A stretch of 64,000 bases of DNA from Bradyrhizobium sp. 186 (GCF_023101685.1 NZ_CP082164.1:10075001-10139000), one strand, 5' to 3'. Numbered from the stretch's first letter, positions 18,448 to 27,996 are shown. The notes: generated by a model not told the origin, from the sequence alone. Made by a program: numbers and translations.

Positions 18448-18924
18448 CCGCTGGAGCTGGACCACGAGGCCGTCGCCTTGCGAGGTCGCGGGTCATTATC
18501 TGACATCAGCGAACGGCCGTCCAGACTCGCCCGCAACGAGCGGTTGTTTGCTTGAGGTCGCACGGTGTCAGTTTTGTGACACCAACCCGAACCCAAGAGC
18601 GTCAGCCCTGTTCTCCATCCGCGATCGCGCCGTTCAACACAAGGATTTGCAACCGTCGACTGCCTAATTCGACAGCAGAAGGCGACCATGCACCTTTGTT
18701 GAGCGCGACCTTCGTCGCGCACGGACGCGTGATCGCGGCTCGCAGCAAGATCGGACAAAGCATGGCCGCTTTAGGAAAGACCCCGTAATTTTACGCGCCT
18801 AGAACGCGCACCGAAAACTCGCGGGCGCTTACGGGCATATGGGCAGACAGCAAGCAATAGTTTTGCGTCAACCCGCAAGCCCGGCGGCGCGAGTGCATGG
18901 TTCCCCTGAAGCGAGCAAACCGCC
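18448..18924. other. Intergenic region between divergent araC genes
   Basis: Apart from the 40-base repeat at 18745-18784, I find no gene, tRNA or clear palindrome in these 477 bases. Open frames here are short and lack family resemblance. It should contain promoters for both regulators. Confidence 0.5.
18745..18784. repeat. 40-base direct repeat, copy B
   Basis: The second copy of the 16474-16513 repeat, same orientation (GCAAGATCGGACAAAGCATG and onward), 2.27 kb away. Confidence 0.6.
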
Positions 18925-19878
18925 ATGAGCAAACCGATCTTGCGCGATTCTTCGCAAGTGAATTCCCAGGCCGTGTCTGAAACGCGCCAGAGCAACGTGC
19001 CGATTGCCGATGGGCGTGCTGCTGACGTGGAGATGGCCCGCGTGCTCGGGACCACACCATTTCATATGGCTTTAGATTCCTCCGGTGCCGGGATCGCCCA
19101 CTGGAAGCATGAACCATTGCACGATGTCGTCGAGCCCATGACCCATCACGTCATCATGGCTTACAACGGTTCGATGCAGCGCATGGAGCGGCGGTCAGGA
19201 AGATCGGTTGCGATTGGAACGTTTCGTCCCGGAGTTGTGATCATCATTCCGGAAGGATCAAGCTCCCGATGGGATATTCCGAAACCCGTTGATGTCGTTC
19301 AGCTCTATCTTCCGCACACAATGCTCGAGCGCGTTGCCCGCGAAGCCGACACCGCCACACCAACCGACCTCCTGGAGCGAACGGCGCATCCCGACCCCAT
19401 TACGTCCCGGCTGCTCTTGAGCGCGGCGGATTCCCTGGAGGGCAATGGGGCTCTGGATTCGCTGTTCAGGCATCAGCTGATAGAACTCCTGGCCACGCGC
19501 GTCCTGGCTGCGCACAGCGGCTCGCCAACCTCGTTCCAGCCGACCACGGGTGGGCTGGCGCCGAAGGCCCTGCTCCGCGCCATCGAACGCCTGCGCTCGG
19601 ACAGTGATGCGGACGTCTCTCTCGCAGCTCTCGCTTCGGAGGCCGGGCTGTCGCGCTTCCACTTCTGCCGCGCCTTCAAGGAAAGCACCGGGCTTTCGCC
19701 GCATGCCTGGCTGCGCCAGCATCGGCTCGAGCAGGCCATGAACATGTTGCGCGACACCGACACATCGGTCGTTTCCGTCGCGGCGGCGCTTGGCTACGCC
19801 TCCCAAACCGCCTTCGCCGCGGCGTTCAGGAAGCTGACCGGCGAAACTCCGAGCGATTGGCGGAGGCGCACGCGTTAG
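18925..19878 (+). CDS. AraC-family transcriptional regulator
   Basis: A 317-residue regulator with the C-terminal AraC DNA-binding domain (VSLAALASEAGLSRFHFCR, then TSVVSVAAALGYASQTAFAA). The N-terminal cupin-like part (FHMALDSSGAGIAHWKHEP) differs from the neighbouring AraC protein, so the two are not recent duplicates. Downstream lie a broken hydrolase and the ndh-like gene. In many genomes AraC regulators of this type sit beside oxidoreductases and small hydrolases, which fits the set from 20.1 to 23.9 kb, but control of them is inference. Confidence 0.85.
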   Translation: MSKPILRDSSQVNSQAVSETRQSNVPIADGRAADVEMARVLGTTPFHMALDSSGAGIAHWKHEPLHDVVEPMTHHVIMAYNGSMQRMERRSGRSVAIGTFRPGVVIIIPEGSSSRWDIPKPVDVVQLYLPHTMLERVAREADTATPTDLLERTAHPDPITSRLLLSAADSLEGNGALDSLFRHQLIELLATRVLAAHSGSPTSFQPTTGGLAPKALLRAIERLRSDSDADVSLAALASEAGLSRFHFCRAFKESTGLSPHAWLRQHRLEQAMNMLRDTDTSVVSVAAALGYASQTAFAAAFRKLTGETPSDWRRRTR

Positions 19879-20142
19879 CAGCAATCGCTCGACAGGTACG
19901 GCAATCGCTCTGGGGCAGTCACTGGTTTGGTCCGCTAGATCAGGATCATCGCGGTGCTCACGCCAACCGGAGACAGACAATGGCCTGGAAGAACTTCGTC
20001 GGCCCATCTGCAATCACATCACGACGGAGGATCGTCGCAAGCGCCCTCATGTACGGACTTTCATTGACGGTTCGCTTCACCTCAACGACGAGCGAAGAAA
20101 CGGAAAATCCGCCGCAAGCGGCTCAAAGCACCGGTCCGATGC

Positions 20143-20300
20143 TCTCGATCATGCTCAAGGACGGTGTCCCAATCTCCACGTATTGGCCTCCGAACCCCGC
20201 TCACTCGATCGTCTTTCAGCGCGGCCAGCCGCTCAGCTCCAGAGGCTGTCGCGCGGCATGTGAACGCGCCATGCCAATGCTGGGCTGGTCGCCGCCATAA
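20143..20300 (+). pseudogene. Alpha/beta hydrolase N-terminal remnant (chloroperoxidase type)
   Basis: The frame reads LKDGVPISTYW, then HSIVFQRGQPLSS, closely following the start of non-heme chloroperoxidase/alpha-beta hydrolases (xLKDGxxIxYKDWG ... PIVFxHGWPLSxDDW). The oxyanion-hole HG is replaced by RG, and homology stops before the nucleophile elbow. The sequence 19879-20142 upstream and 20301-20414 downstream holds nothing else recognisable. Confidence 0.55.
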
Positions 20301-20414
20301 AAGCCGGGCGACTTCGTTTCACCTCTTCGCGTCGTCGTCGACCGCTGCCCCCTATGAGGAGCAGCGGCGGTAGCGCGCGGATTTTCGAGAGTACCAACCC
20401 ACAGGAGAGAACAC

Positions 20415-21620
20415 ATGCGACTAGTCATCATAGGCGCCGGCTTTGCCGGCATGTACGCTGCACTTTCTGCTGCGCGGCTGCGCGATATCCAGGGCGTTTC
20501 ACCCGACGAGCTCGAGATCGCGCTGGTTGCACCAGAGCCGACGCTGGTGGTTCGCCCGCGGCTTTACGAACCGAAGCCCGAAACCTTGACGGCGCCGCTG
20601 CTGGACGTGCTCAAGGCGATCGACGTTGTCTACGTGCAAGGCAGCGCCGAGACCATCGACACCAAATCCCGCACAGTGGGCATCGTCGCCGCCAAGGGTG
20701 CCAAGAAGAGCCTCTCCTACGATCGGCTGGTCGTGGCCACCGGCAGCCGGCTGTTCCGCCCCAGCATTCCCGGTCTCAGCGAGCACGGATTTAGCGTCGA
20801 CTCACTCGATGATGCGATCGCCCTCGACAAGCATCTGCACAGCTTGGCGAAACGACCGGCGGTGAACGGGCGCGACACGGTCGTCGTAGCCGGCGGCGGG
20901 TTCACCGGCATCGAGGCCGCCACCGAGATGCCCTCGCGACTGCGCGAAATCCTCGGCAAGGATGCCAAGACCCGCGTCATCATCGTCGATCGGAACAAAG
21001 CGATCGCCCCCGATATGGGCGAAGGCCCCCGCCCGGTCATCGAAGATTCCCTGCGCAAGCTCGGCGTGGAGACGCGGCTCGGCGCCGGCGTCGCGTCGCT
21101 GGACAAATCCGGCGTCACGCTTTCCGATGGCGAACACATCGAAACCGAGACCGTGATCTGGGCGGCCGGCATTCGCGCCGCACCGTTGACCGCGCAGATC
21201 CCCGCCGAACGCGACAATTTCGGCCGGCTGCTGGTCGACCGCGATTTGCGCGTGCCGTCAGTGCCTGGCGTCTTCGCCACCGGCGACGCCGCTCGCGCAG
21301 CGAGCGACGATGTCGGCAACTATGCGCTGATGTCGTGCCAGCACGCCACGCGGATGGGCGCCTTTGCCGGTAACAACGCCGCCGCCGAGCTCCTGGGAGT
21401 GCCGACCAAGCCATATCACCAGAAGGCATACGTCACCTGTCTCGACCTCGGCGAAGCCGGCGCGCTTTTCACGCGCGGCTGGGATCGCAAAGTAGAGATG
21501 GTCGGCGCGGTGGCAAAGAAGACCAAGCAGGAGATCAACACCGTGTGGATCTATCCGCCACGGGCCGAGCGTGCCGCCGCGTTGGCGTCTGCCGATCCCG
21601 AACATGTGACTAACCTCTAG
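20415..21620 (+). CDS. NAD(P)/FAD-dependent oxidoreductase, NADH dehydrogenase II-like
   Basis: A 401-residue two-dinucleotide-fold flavoprotein. The N-terminal FAD motif is VIIGAGFAGMYAAL, the central NAD motif VVVAGGGFTGIEAATEM, and the C-terminal FAD-contact motif VPSVPGVFATGDAA. IWAAGIRAAP is typical of Ndh-type NADH:quinone oxidoreductases. About 400 residues fits the family. CAGGAG precedes the ATG at 20415. No C-terminal membrane anchor is obvious. The preceding gene is a broken hydrolase, so any operon partner upstream is lost. Confidence 0.87.
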   Translation: MRLVIIGAGFAGMYAALSAARLRDIQGVSPDELEIALVAPEPTLVVRPRLYEPKPETLTAPLLDVLKAIDVVYVQGSAETIDTKSRTVGIVAAKGAKKSLSYDRLVVATGSRLFRPSIPGLSEHGFSVDSLDDAIALDKHLHSLAKRPAVNGRDTVVVAGGGFTGIEAATEMPSRLREILGKDAKTRVIIVDRNKAIAPDMGEGPRPVIEDSLRKLGVETRLGAGVASLDKSGVTLSDGEHIETETVIWAAGIRAAPLTAQIPAERDNFGRLLVDRDLRVPSVPGVFATGDAARAASDDVGNYALMSCQHATRMGAFAGNNAAAELLGVPTKPYHQKAYVTCLDLGEAGALFTRGWDRKVEMVGAVAKKTKQEINTVWIYPPRAERAAALASADPEHVTNL

Positions 21621-21697
21621 ACGTCCCAAGCGATGACGGCCGCGCTCGCCGCTGGCTGCGCGGCCTGCTCAACCGAGACCGGCCAGGAGGCTTTACC

Positions 21698-22633
21698 ATG
21701 AAGCAGGAGACAAACATGAGACTCGATAACACCTCACACCCCGGTAGACCGGGGCCCGACGAATTGGTTCCGTCGCGCTACGCGGTGCAGGTCGGCGACA
21801 TTGAGGTACTGGTGGTCAGCGATGGGGTGCTACCGCTGCCAACCACAATGTTGGGACACAACGCCGACCCGGCCATCCGGGCGGCCTGGCTGAACGACAT
21901 GTTCCTACCGCCGGACGCGTTCGACTGGGCGCTGAACGTGGTCGTGGTGCGTAGCGGCGGCAAGACCATCCTCATCGACGCCGGACTAGGATCCGATCCG
22001 GACTTGCACTTGCCGCGGGCCGGGCAGTTGATCAAGCGACTGGAGGCCGCCGGCATCGATCTTTCGTCCGTGACTGACGTGGTACTGACCCACATGCACA
22101 TGGACCACGTTGGCGGGCTGCTCGTCGACGGGGTGAAGGACCGGCTGCGTCCGGACCTGCGGATCCACGTGGCAGCCGCCGAGGTCAAATTCTGGGAGTC
22201 GCCCGATTTCTCCCACACCGCCATGCCGCCGGGCTTCCCGGACGCGCTTCGGTCGGCCGCCAAGCGGTTCATGAAAGAGTACCGCAGTCATTTGCGGCAG
22301 TTCGATGAGGAGCACGAGGTGGCGCCGGGCGTCGTCGTCCGTCGTACCGGCGGCCACACCCCCGGACACAGCGTGGTCCGCCTGGCGTCCGGCGGCGACG
22401 CGCTGACGTTCGCCGGCGACGCCGTGTTCGCAGTCGGATTCGACCACCCCGACTGGCACAACGGCTTCGAACATGACCCCGAGGAGGCGGCCCGCGTTCG
22501 GGTCCGTCTTTTGCGGGAGCTGGCGGCGACCAGCGAGCTGCTGGTGGCCACTCACATGCCGTTCCCGTCCGTCGGCCGAGTGGCGGTCGACGGCGATGTC
22601 TTTCGCTGGGTACCGGTCTTCTGGGACTACTGA
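21698..22633 (+). CDS. Metallo-beta-lactamase-fold hydrolase
   Basis: A 311-residue MBL-fold protein. The zinc motif HMHMDH (in LTHMHMDHVGG) is intact, followed by GGHTPGHSVV and TFAGDAVF for the remaining His/Asp ligands. These features match the broad group containing lactonases and other metal hydrolases. No signal peptide. The second ATG (21716) is an alternative start; AGGAGGC lies before the first one. The substrate is unknown. It lies 77 bases after the ndh-like gene on the same strand. Confidence 0.85.
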   Translation: MKQETNMRLDNTSHPGRPGPDELVPSRYAVQVGDIEVLVVSDGVLPLPTTMLGHNADPAIRAAWLNDMFLPPDAFDWALNVVVVRSGGKTILIDAGLGSDPDLHLPRAGQLIKRLEAAGIDLSSVTDVVLTHMHMDHVGGLLVDGVKDRLRPDLRIHVAAAEVKFWESPDFSHTAMPPGFPDALRSAAKRFMKEYRSHLRQFDEEHEVAPGVVVRRTGGHTPGHSVVRLASGGDALTFAGDAVFAVGFDHPDWHNGFEHDPEEAARVRVRLLRELAATSELLVATHMPFPSVGRVAVDGDVFRWVPVFWDY

Positions 22634-22684
22634 CCGCTTGTTGGATTAGGCCCGAACTAGGGCGCGTACTCATAGCGTTAACGA

Positions 22685-22903
22685 GTGTGCGCCCTAGTCG
22701 AAAAGCAAATCAGCGAGATCGCGGCCCAATGAGGCATCACTCAGACGGAGGCGACCAAGGAACTCTTGGCCGAGCAGCAACCGTCGCTCGATTTCGCCTC
22801 ACCGGCGCAGCTTGGCGGGATCGTCGCCTTCCTGTGTTCGGCAGCCGCTGACCAAATCACACGCACTGCGATCTCCGTCCACGGCGTCTGGACCGCGCAG
22901 TAG
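22685..22903 (+). pseudogene. 3-hydroxybutyrate dehydrogenase C-terminal remnant
   Basis: The frame encodes LVEKQISEIAAQ, an in-frame TGA at 22730, then EATKELLAEQQPSLDFASPA, AFLCSAAADQITRTAISV and VWTAQ-stop. This follows the C-terminal third of D-3-hydroxybutyrate dehydrogenase (SDR family), which normally ends in a DGGWTAQ-like motif. The catalytic Ser/Tyr/Lys and NAD-binding parts are gone. It fills most of the gap between the MBL-fold gene and the intact SDR. Confidence 0.75.
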
Positions 22904-22938
22904 CGATCGAAACACAGCATCCAGGAAAGGAAATCGAA

Positions 22939-23685
22939 ATGCACAGTGAAAAGGTTGTTATCGTGACCGGCGGCACCTCCGGCATCGGACGCGCGGCGGC
23001 GCTGCGTTTCGCCAGGCAGGGCAACAAAGTGCTCGTCACCGGTCGCCGTCCCGGTCCTGTCGAGGAGATTATCCGCGAGCACGAGAACATCGCCGGCCTG
23101 GTCGCGGATGTTGCCTCCGCTGAAGATGCCAAGCGCACGATCGCCGTTGCGGTCGATCGCTGGGGCAGGATTGATTCCTTAATCAACAACGCGGGCGCAG
23201 GCGCAATCCTTCCTCTGGCGGATACGACAATTGATCGGATTGCGGATATTCTGTCCGTCAATGTACTGGGCCCGGGTTTGCTCGCCGCCGCTGCTCTTCC
23301 TCATCTGAAGGCCGTGGGGGGCACGATTGTCAACGTCTCCAGCACTTTCGGTCATAAACCGGCGGCTGGATTGTCGTACTACGCTGCCAGCAAGGCTGCC
23401 TTGGAGCACCTGACTCGCTGCTGGGCGCTGGAGCTGGCACCACTCGGCGTACGGGTGAATGCTGTTGCCGCGGGCCCCACTGAATCCGGCGCGCTGACCG
23501 GCATGATGGGCCTGTCCCCGGAACAGGCTGCTGCGATCAAGGAGCAGGAGTGCGCGCGCATTCCGCTTGGCCGACGCGGCGTTCCCGGCGATGTAGCAGA
23601 ATGGATCGTGCTACTTTGCGGTCCTGCTTCGACATGGGTAACGGGCCAGGTTGTCGCGATCGATGGCGGCTTGGGACTTGCTTAG
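22939..23685 (+). CDS. Short-chain dehydrogenase/reductase
   Basis: A 248-residue classical SDR: cofactor motif TGGTSGIG near the N-terminus, NNAG, catalytic Ser (NVSSTFG) and YxxxK (YYAASKAAL), and a C-terminal VTGQVVAIDGG. It reduces or oxidises an alcohol/ketone with NAD(P); the substrate is unknown. A strong AGGAAAGG site precedes the ATG. It lies between two gene remnants. Confidence 0.88.
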   Translation: MHSEKVVIVTGGTSGIGRAAALRFARQGNKVLVTGRRPGPVEEIIREHENIAGLVADVASAEDAKRTIAVAVDRWGRIDSLINNAGAGAILPLADTTIDRIADILSVNVLGPGLLAAAALPHLKAVGGTIVNVSSTFGHKPAAGLSYYAASKAALEHLTRCWALELAPLGVRVNAVAAGPTESGALTGMMGLSPEQAAAIKEQECARIPLGRRGVPGDVAEWIVLLCGPASTWVTGQVVAIDGGLGLA

Positions 23686-23702
23686 TCGCAGTTGGCATAA
23701 CG

Positions 23703-23886
23703 GTATCGCAGCGGGATTGGAGCGCACTGGCCCTCCCTCTCCGATCCGCGGCGCATCATTCAGAAGGATCTCGACATTGCGGAATACACCGACCCCGCGC
23801 ACAATCCCATGATTCGCACGTGATCGTGCTGGAGCCCGGCCTTGTCATTCACAATATCTACAATGGCTACTGGTTCTTCGGACGCG
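23703..23886 (+). pseudogene. Peroxiredoxin/redoxin C-terminal remnant, cut at the attachment repeat
   Basis: One frame gives GIGAHWPSLSDPRRIIQKDL and DIAEYTDPAHNPMI, ending at a TGA (23821). The neighbouring frame continues with HVIVLEPGLVIHNIYNGYWF and FGR. Together these match the C-terminal part of an AhpC/TSA-type redoxin with one frameshift near 23817. The family continues after GYWFWGRP, but here similarity stops at FGR, exactly where the 17-base tRNA-Ser-derived repeat starts. The N-terminal half with the peroxidatic Cys is absent. Confidence 0.72.
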
Positions 23887-23888
23887 AT

Positions 23889-23905
23889 ATGGCGGAGAGA
23901 GTGTC
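23889..23905. repeat. Attachment-site-like direct repeat, copy 1
   Basis: ATGGCGGAGAGAGTGTC. The inner 14 bases, TGGCGGAGAGAGTG (23890-23903), equal the 3' end of tRNA-Ser(GGA) with its CCA, read on the opposite strand. The full 17 bases recur at 32905-32921. Confidence 0.75.
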
Positions 23906-24173
23906 AGTCAATCCCCATTGATGTACAAGCTGTTTTTCATCTCAGCACGTGGGTACCTACGGTCCTCGCTACTAGCAATTGGCTCATCCGTGCGCCCGCT
24001 GCGCCTCAGACCTCTGTGCAGGATGGCGTAAGAATGAGTGAGAAAGAGTAGCAGGGGTCCGCTACATCGCTAAACCCACTATTGCGGAGCCTCTGTTTTC
24101 TTATGGACCGGCGACGTAACTGGATTTACTCCCCTGGCGCGCGAATGCGTCAGGCCTGAATACAGCACACCGC

Positions 24174-24749
24174 CTAGTCAGACTTGCCGAGAGCTTTCAG
24201 GATAAAGCGAATCTGGTCGCGCAGGCTTGCTTCGGTATCTTCGCCGTGTTGAACGGAGTGCTCGATCAGAATCGGATGAAAGAACGGCATGAACGCTGAC
24301 TTGACCGCTCGCGCGGCTTCCGCGGCATCTTCGATCTCGAAGTCGCCGACTTCGATGCCCTCGCGTATGATCGCCTCGAAGATCGTCACCATCTGCTCGA
24401 TGTGCGCCTTGATGATCGGCCAATCCTCCTGGGTGGCGGCGACGATCAGGTCGTGCATGGGCTTTGCCTTGACCAGCGTCATCTTGTTGTGGAGGTGAAC
24501 GGCGGTCAGGAGCTGGCCGAGTTTCTCCATGGCCGGCGCGTTGGTGCGTGCGATCGCAAAGGCGATGTCAGCAACCTCGTTCACGACACGCCCGCAGATG
24601 GACTGGTTGATCGCATCCCTGGAGGGAAAGAAACGGTAAACGTTCGCCGGGCTCATGCCGAGTTCGGCGGCGATGTCGGCAATCGACGTCTTATGGTAAC
24701 CGACGCGGCGAAACTGGTCCTCCGCCGCTTCCAGGATCCGCGCGCGCAC
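24174..24749 (-). CDS. TetR-family regulator at the end of the RND operon
   Basis: 191 residues from the GTG at 24749. The N-terminal HTH (TSIADIAAELGMSPANVYRF, then FPSRDAI) is typical TetR. It begins 54 bases after the RND permease stop on the same strand. The same frame is open back to that stop and adds a plausible SEREKIPTV leader, so the true start may be an upstream CTG or the GTG used here. It is probably co-transcribed with the pump and may autoregulate it, giving the operon two TetR proteins with the divergent one at 29719. Confidence 0.82.
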   Translation of the reverse strand: MRARILEAAEDQFRRVGYHKTSIADIAAELGMSPANVYRFFPSRDAINQSICGRVVNEVADIAFAIARTNAPAMEKLGQLLTAVHLHNKMTLVKAKPMHDLIVAATQEDWPIIKAHIEQMVTIFEAIIREGIEVGDFEIEDAAEAARAVKSAFMPFFHPILIEHSVQHGEDTEASLRDQIRFILKALGKSD

Positions 24750-24803
24750 CGTCGGAATCTTTTCCCGTTCGGACCGGACGATTCGTCGAATTGACAGAGC
24801 TCT

Positions 24804-27800
24804 CTACTCTGCAGCCATTGCTGATCGCAATTCCGGTTCCTCGGTAGAATTCTCATGGATCTCATCTGCTGTCGGCTTGATCCGGAACCACGCGGCATAA
24901 AGCGCAGGAAGAAACAGCAAAATCAGCACCGTGCCGACGGCCGTGCCGCCGATCAGCGTATAGGCCATCGATCCCCAGAACACGGAGTGCGTGAGGGGGA
25001 TGAAGGCCAGCACGGCGGCAAGCGCGGTCAGGATCACGGGCCTCGTGCGTTGCACGGTGGCCTCGATGACGGCGTGATAATCGTCAAGGCCCGTAGCACG
25101 GTTCTCCTTGATTTGTTCGGTCAGGATCAGCGTATTGCGCATCAGGATGCCGGCCAGTCCGATCAGGCCCAAAATGGCGTTGAAACCAAAGGGCTGGTTG
25201 AACGTGAGCAACATCGGCACGACGCCGACAAGGCCAAGCGGTGCCGTCAGCATGACCATGGCCATCGTCGAGAAAGATCGCACCTGCAGCATGACGACGA
25301 CCAGCATGGCGGCGATCATGGCGGGAAAGATCGTCGCCAATGCGTCATTGGCCTTGGTTGCTTCCTCGATCGATCCGCCCAATTCGATGCGATAGCCGGC
25401 CGGAAGCGATGCGATCAGCGGCTGAAGGGCCGTCATGATCTCCTTGGAAACCTCTGGAGGCTGGGTCGTCTCATTGATGTCCGAGCGGATGGTGACGACG
25501 GGGGTGCGATCGCGGCGCTTCATGATCGGCTCTTCCAGACGGATTTCCGAATGGCCGATCTGCTCGAGCGGAATCGGGCGGCCGTCCCGGCTCATCAGTG
25601 AGAAATCCGCCAGACGCGCCGGATCCAGCCGTTCGCCGCCGGCGCTGCGTGCCATGATGGGGACATTGCGAATGTCCTCGCGGACCTGCGTAACGGCGAC
25701 GCCAGTGAGGAGGAACTGGAGCTGCCGACCCACCTCCGCCGGCGAGAGGCCGATGAGGTTCAGCCGATCCTGATCCGGGATGAAGCGGAGTACAGGTGTG
25801 CGATTACCCCAATCGCGGTTGGCTTGCCGCACATCGGGAACGCCACGCATGATACCGAGGGCTTTTTCAGAGATAGCGTACAATTGCGCGGGATCAGGCC
25901 CCATGACGCGAAACTCGACCGGGAATGGCGTGTAGGGTCCGAACACAAGCTGCGTGACGCGCACATTGGCCTCAGGTGCAAGCCCCTGCGACACCGCCTC
26001 TCGAAGCCGGTGCTTCAATGCCTCGCGCGCCTCCGCGTCCGGTGTAAGCACGACAACCTTGGCGAAGGCCGGATCAGGCAGCTCCGGCGCCATCGCGAAG
26101 AAGAATCGGGGAGCGCCCTGACCGACATAGCTCGTGACGATCTTAGCCTCCGACTGGTCGTGCAGCCAGCGTTCGAGCTTCTCGACTGTGGCGGTCGTCG
26201 TCCCGATGCTGGTGCCTTCCGGCAGGCGAACCTCCACCAGCACCTCGGGACGATCGGACGTCGGGAAGAACTGCTGCTTGAGGGCGCCCATGCCGACGCC
26301 GGAAAGCGCGAAAGCGATGGCGACGATGCCGCAGGTTACGAACTTGTGGCGCACGGCAAAGGTGATGAGCCGTCGCAGACGCCGATAGTTGGGTGTGCCG
26401 TAAATTGCGTGGTGACCGCCTTCGATCGGCTTGATCGCAGGCAGCATCTTGACGCCAAGATAGGGCGTGAAGACCACCGCGATAATCCAGGAGACGATGA
26501 GGGCGAACCCCACGACCCAGAAGATGTTGCCGGCGTATTCGCCGGCCGTCGAGCGCGCGAAGCCCACCGGCAGGAACCCGGCGACCGTCACGAGTGTTCC
26601 GGACAGCATCGGCGCCGCAGTGTGGCTCCACGCATAGGCCGCCGCCTTGATGCGGTCCATGCCCTCTTCCATTTTCACCACCATCACCTCGATGGCGATG
26701 ATGGCGTCGTCCACCAGGAGGCCAAGCGCCAGGATGAGGGCGCCCAGCGTAATGCGGTCGAAGAACCGACCGGTTTCCAGCATGATGAGGAACACGACGG
26801 CAAGCGTCAGAGGGACAGCAGCCGCTACGACGATGCCAACCCGCCAACCGAGGCTGAGCAGGCTCACTACCAGCACGACGCCGAGCGCCATCGCGAACTT
26901 CATCATGAATTCGTCAACCGCCGAGCTGATATTGACGGCCTGATCGGTCACCTTGTCGAGCGTCATGCCGAGTGGCAGTGTCTTTGCGATGGCCGCGGCC
27001 CTGTCCTTCAGCGCCTTGCCGAGCGCGAGACCATCCCAGCCCTCCTGCATAACCGCCGCGAGCGCGATGGTGGGCTCACCCTGGTGTCGGATAAGGTAGG
27101 TGGGAGGATCCTCGTAGCCGCGGCGGACCTCGGCGATGTCGGAGAGTTTCAGCGGCCGGCCCACAGCGACGATCGGCGTGTCGGCGATCGCCTGGACGCT
27201 GTCATAAGCGCCGTCGACCCGGATGAAGACCTGCGGCCCTTGGGTATCGATCGAGCCTGCCGGTGTGACGGTGTTCTGCCGCTGCAAGGCGGCAACTACA
27301 TCCTGTGCTGACACGCCGAGGGTTGCCAGTTTGGCATAGGAAAACTCGACGAATATCTGTTCGGGACGTTCACCGAGGATGTTGATCTTCTTGACGCCAG
27401 GCACGTGCAGGAGGTCCTGGCGAATGGTTTCGGCTTGCCTCGCGAGTTCCCGCATCGGCATGCCCTTCGCCTTGAGGGCATAAAGGGCGAAGCTCACGTC
27501 CGAATATTCGTCGTTGACGAAGGGGCCGAGCACGCCGGGCGGCAGCTTGCGGGCTTCGTCTCCGAGCTTCTTGCGAGCCTGATAGAACTCCTCCTGCACG
27601 CTCGATGGCGGGGTGCTGTCCTTCAGCGTAACCATCATATACGCATAACCTGGCCGTGTGGTCGTCTCCACCCGGTCGTACCAAGTCAGCTCCTGAAGCC
27701 GCTTCTCCAACGGCTCGGCGACCTGGTCCTGCATCTCGCGCGCGGTCGCGCCCGGCCATACCGTCGTGACCGTCAAGGTTTTGATGGTGAAGGATGGATC

Positions 27801-27917
27801 CTCCGCCCGCCCGAGCATGAGGAAGGCGTAGGCGCCTGCGGCCGTCATCAGCAGAATGAAGAACAGGGTGATGGCGCGTTCGCGAACGGCGATCGCGGAA
27901 AGATTGAGGTTCATCAT
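24804..27917 (-). CDS. RND efflux pump permease (HAE1/AcrB-like)
   Basis: A 1037-residue inner-membrane proton antiporter. NLSAIAVRERAITLFFIL at the N-terminus, the TM4 acidic residues in ALGLLVDDAIIAIEVMVVKM, the porter-domain motif GVKKINILGERPEQIFVEF, and two repeats of six helices around large periplasmic loops identify the family. Normal AcrB-type length. It pairs with the adaptor encoded upstream; an outer-membrane TolC-type channel is not encoded here. Operon order: adaptor, SnoaL-like protein, permease, TetR. Likely exports hydrophobic toxic compounds. Confidence 0.92.
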   Translation of the reverse strand: MMNLNLSAIAVRERAITLFFILLMTAAGAYAFLMLGRAEDPSFTIKTLTVTTVWPGATAREMQDQVAEPLEKRLQELTWYDRVETTTRPGYAYMMVTLKDSTPPSSVQEEFYQARKKLGDEARKLPPGVLGPFVNDEYSDVSFALYALKAKGMPMRELARQAETIRQDLLHVPGVKKINILGERPEQIFVEFSYAKLATLGVSAQDVVAALQRQNTVTPAGSIDTQGPQVFIRVDGAYDSVQAIADTPIVAVGRPLKLSDIAEVRRGYEDPPTYLIRHQGEPTIALAAVMQEGWDGLALGKALKDRAAAIAKTLPLGMTLDKVTDQAVNISSAVDEFMMKFAMALGVVLVVSLLSLGWRVGIVVAAAVPLTLAVVFLIMLETGRFFDRITLGALILALGLLVDDAIIAIEVMVVKMEEGMDRIKAAAYAWSHTAAPMLSGTLVTVAGFLPVGFARSTAGEYAGNIFWVVGFALIVSWIIAVVFTPYLGVKMLPAIKPIEGGHHAIYGTPNYRRLRRLITFAVRHKFVTCGIVAIAFALSGVGMGALKQQFFPTSDRPEVLVEVRLPEGTSIGTTTATVEKLERWLHDQSEAKIVTSYVGQGAPRFFFAMAPELPDPAFAKVVVLTPDAEAREALKHRLREAVSQGLAPEANVRVTQLVFGPYTPFPVEFRVMGPDPAQLYAISEKALGIMRGVPDVRQANRDWGNRTPVLRFIPDQDRLNLIGLSPAEVGRQLQFLLTGVAVTQVREDIRNVPIMARSAGGERLDPARLADFSLMSRDGRPIPLEQIGHSEIRLEEPIMKRRDRTPVVTIRSDINETTQPPEVSKEIMTALQPLIASLPAGYRIELGGSIEEATKANDALATIFPAMIAAMLVVVMLQVRSFSTMAMVMLTAPLGLVGVVPMLLTFNQPFGFNAILGLIGLAGILMRNTLILTEQIKENRATGLDDYHAVIEATVQRTRPVILTALAAVLAFIPLTHSVFWGSMAYTLIGGTAVGTVLILLFLPALYAAWFRIKPTADEIHENSTEEPELRSAMAAE

Positions 27918-27996
27918 TTGGCGACTCTTAATTTCCTCGACGTTCGTCCTGACGCTCGCGCCGTCCTGCAGCAGGTGGGCGCCGAGCCGCGCTTAC

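Noticed and set aside
25824..27311. A 495-codon plus-strand frame opposite the RND permease
   Set aside because: His/Arg/Asp-rich shadow of the permease gene; no domain visible.
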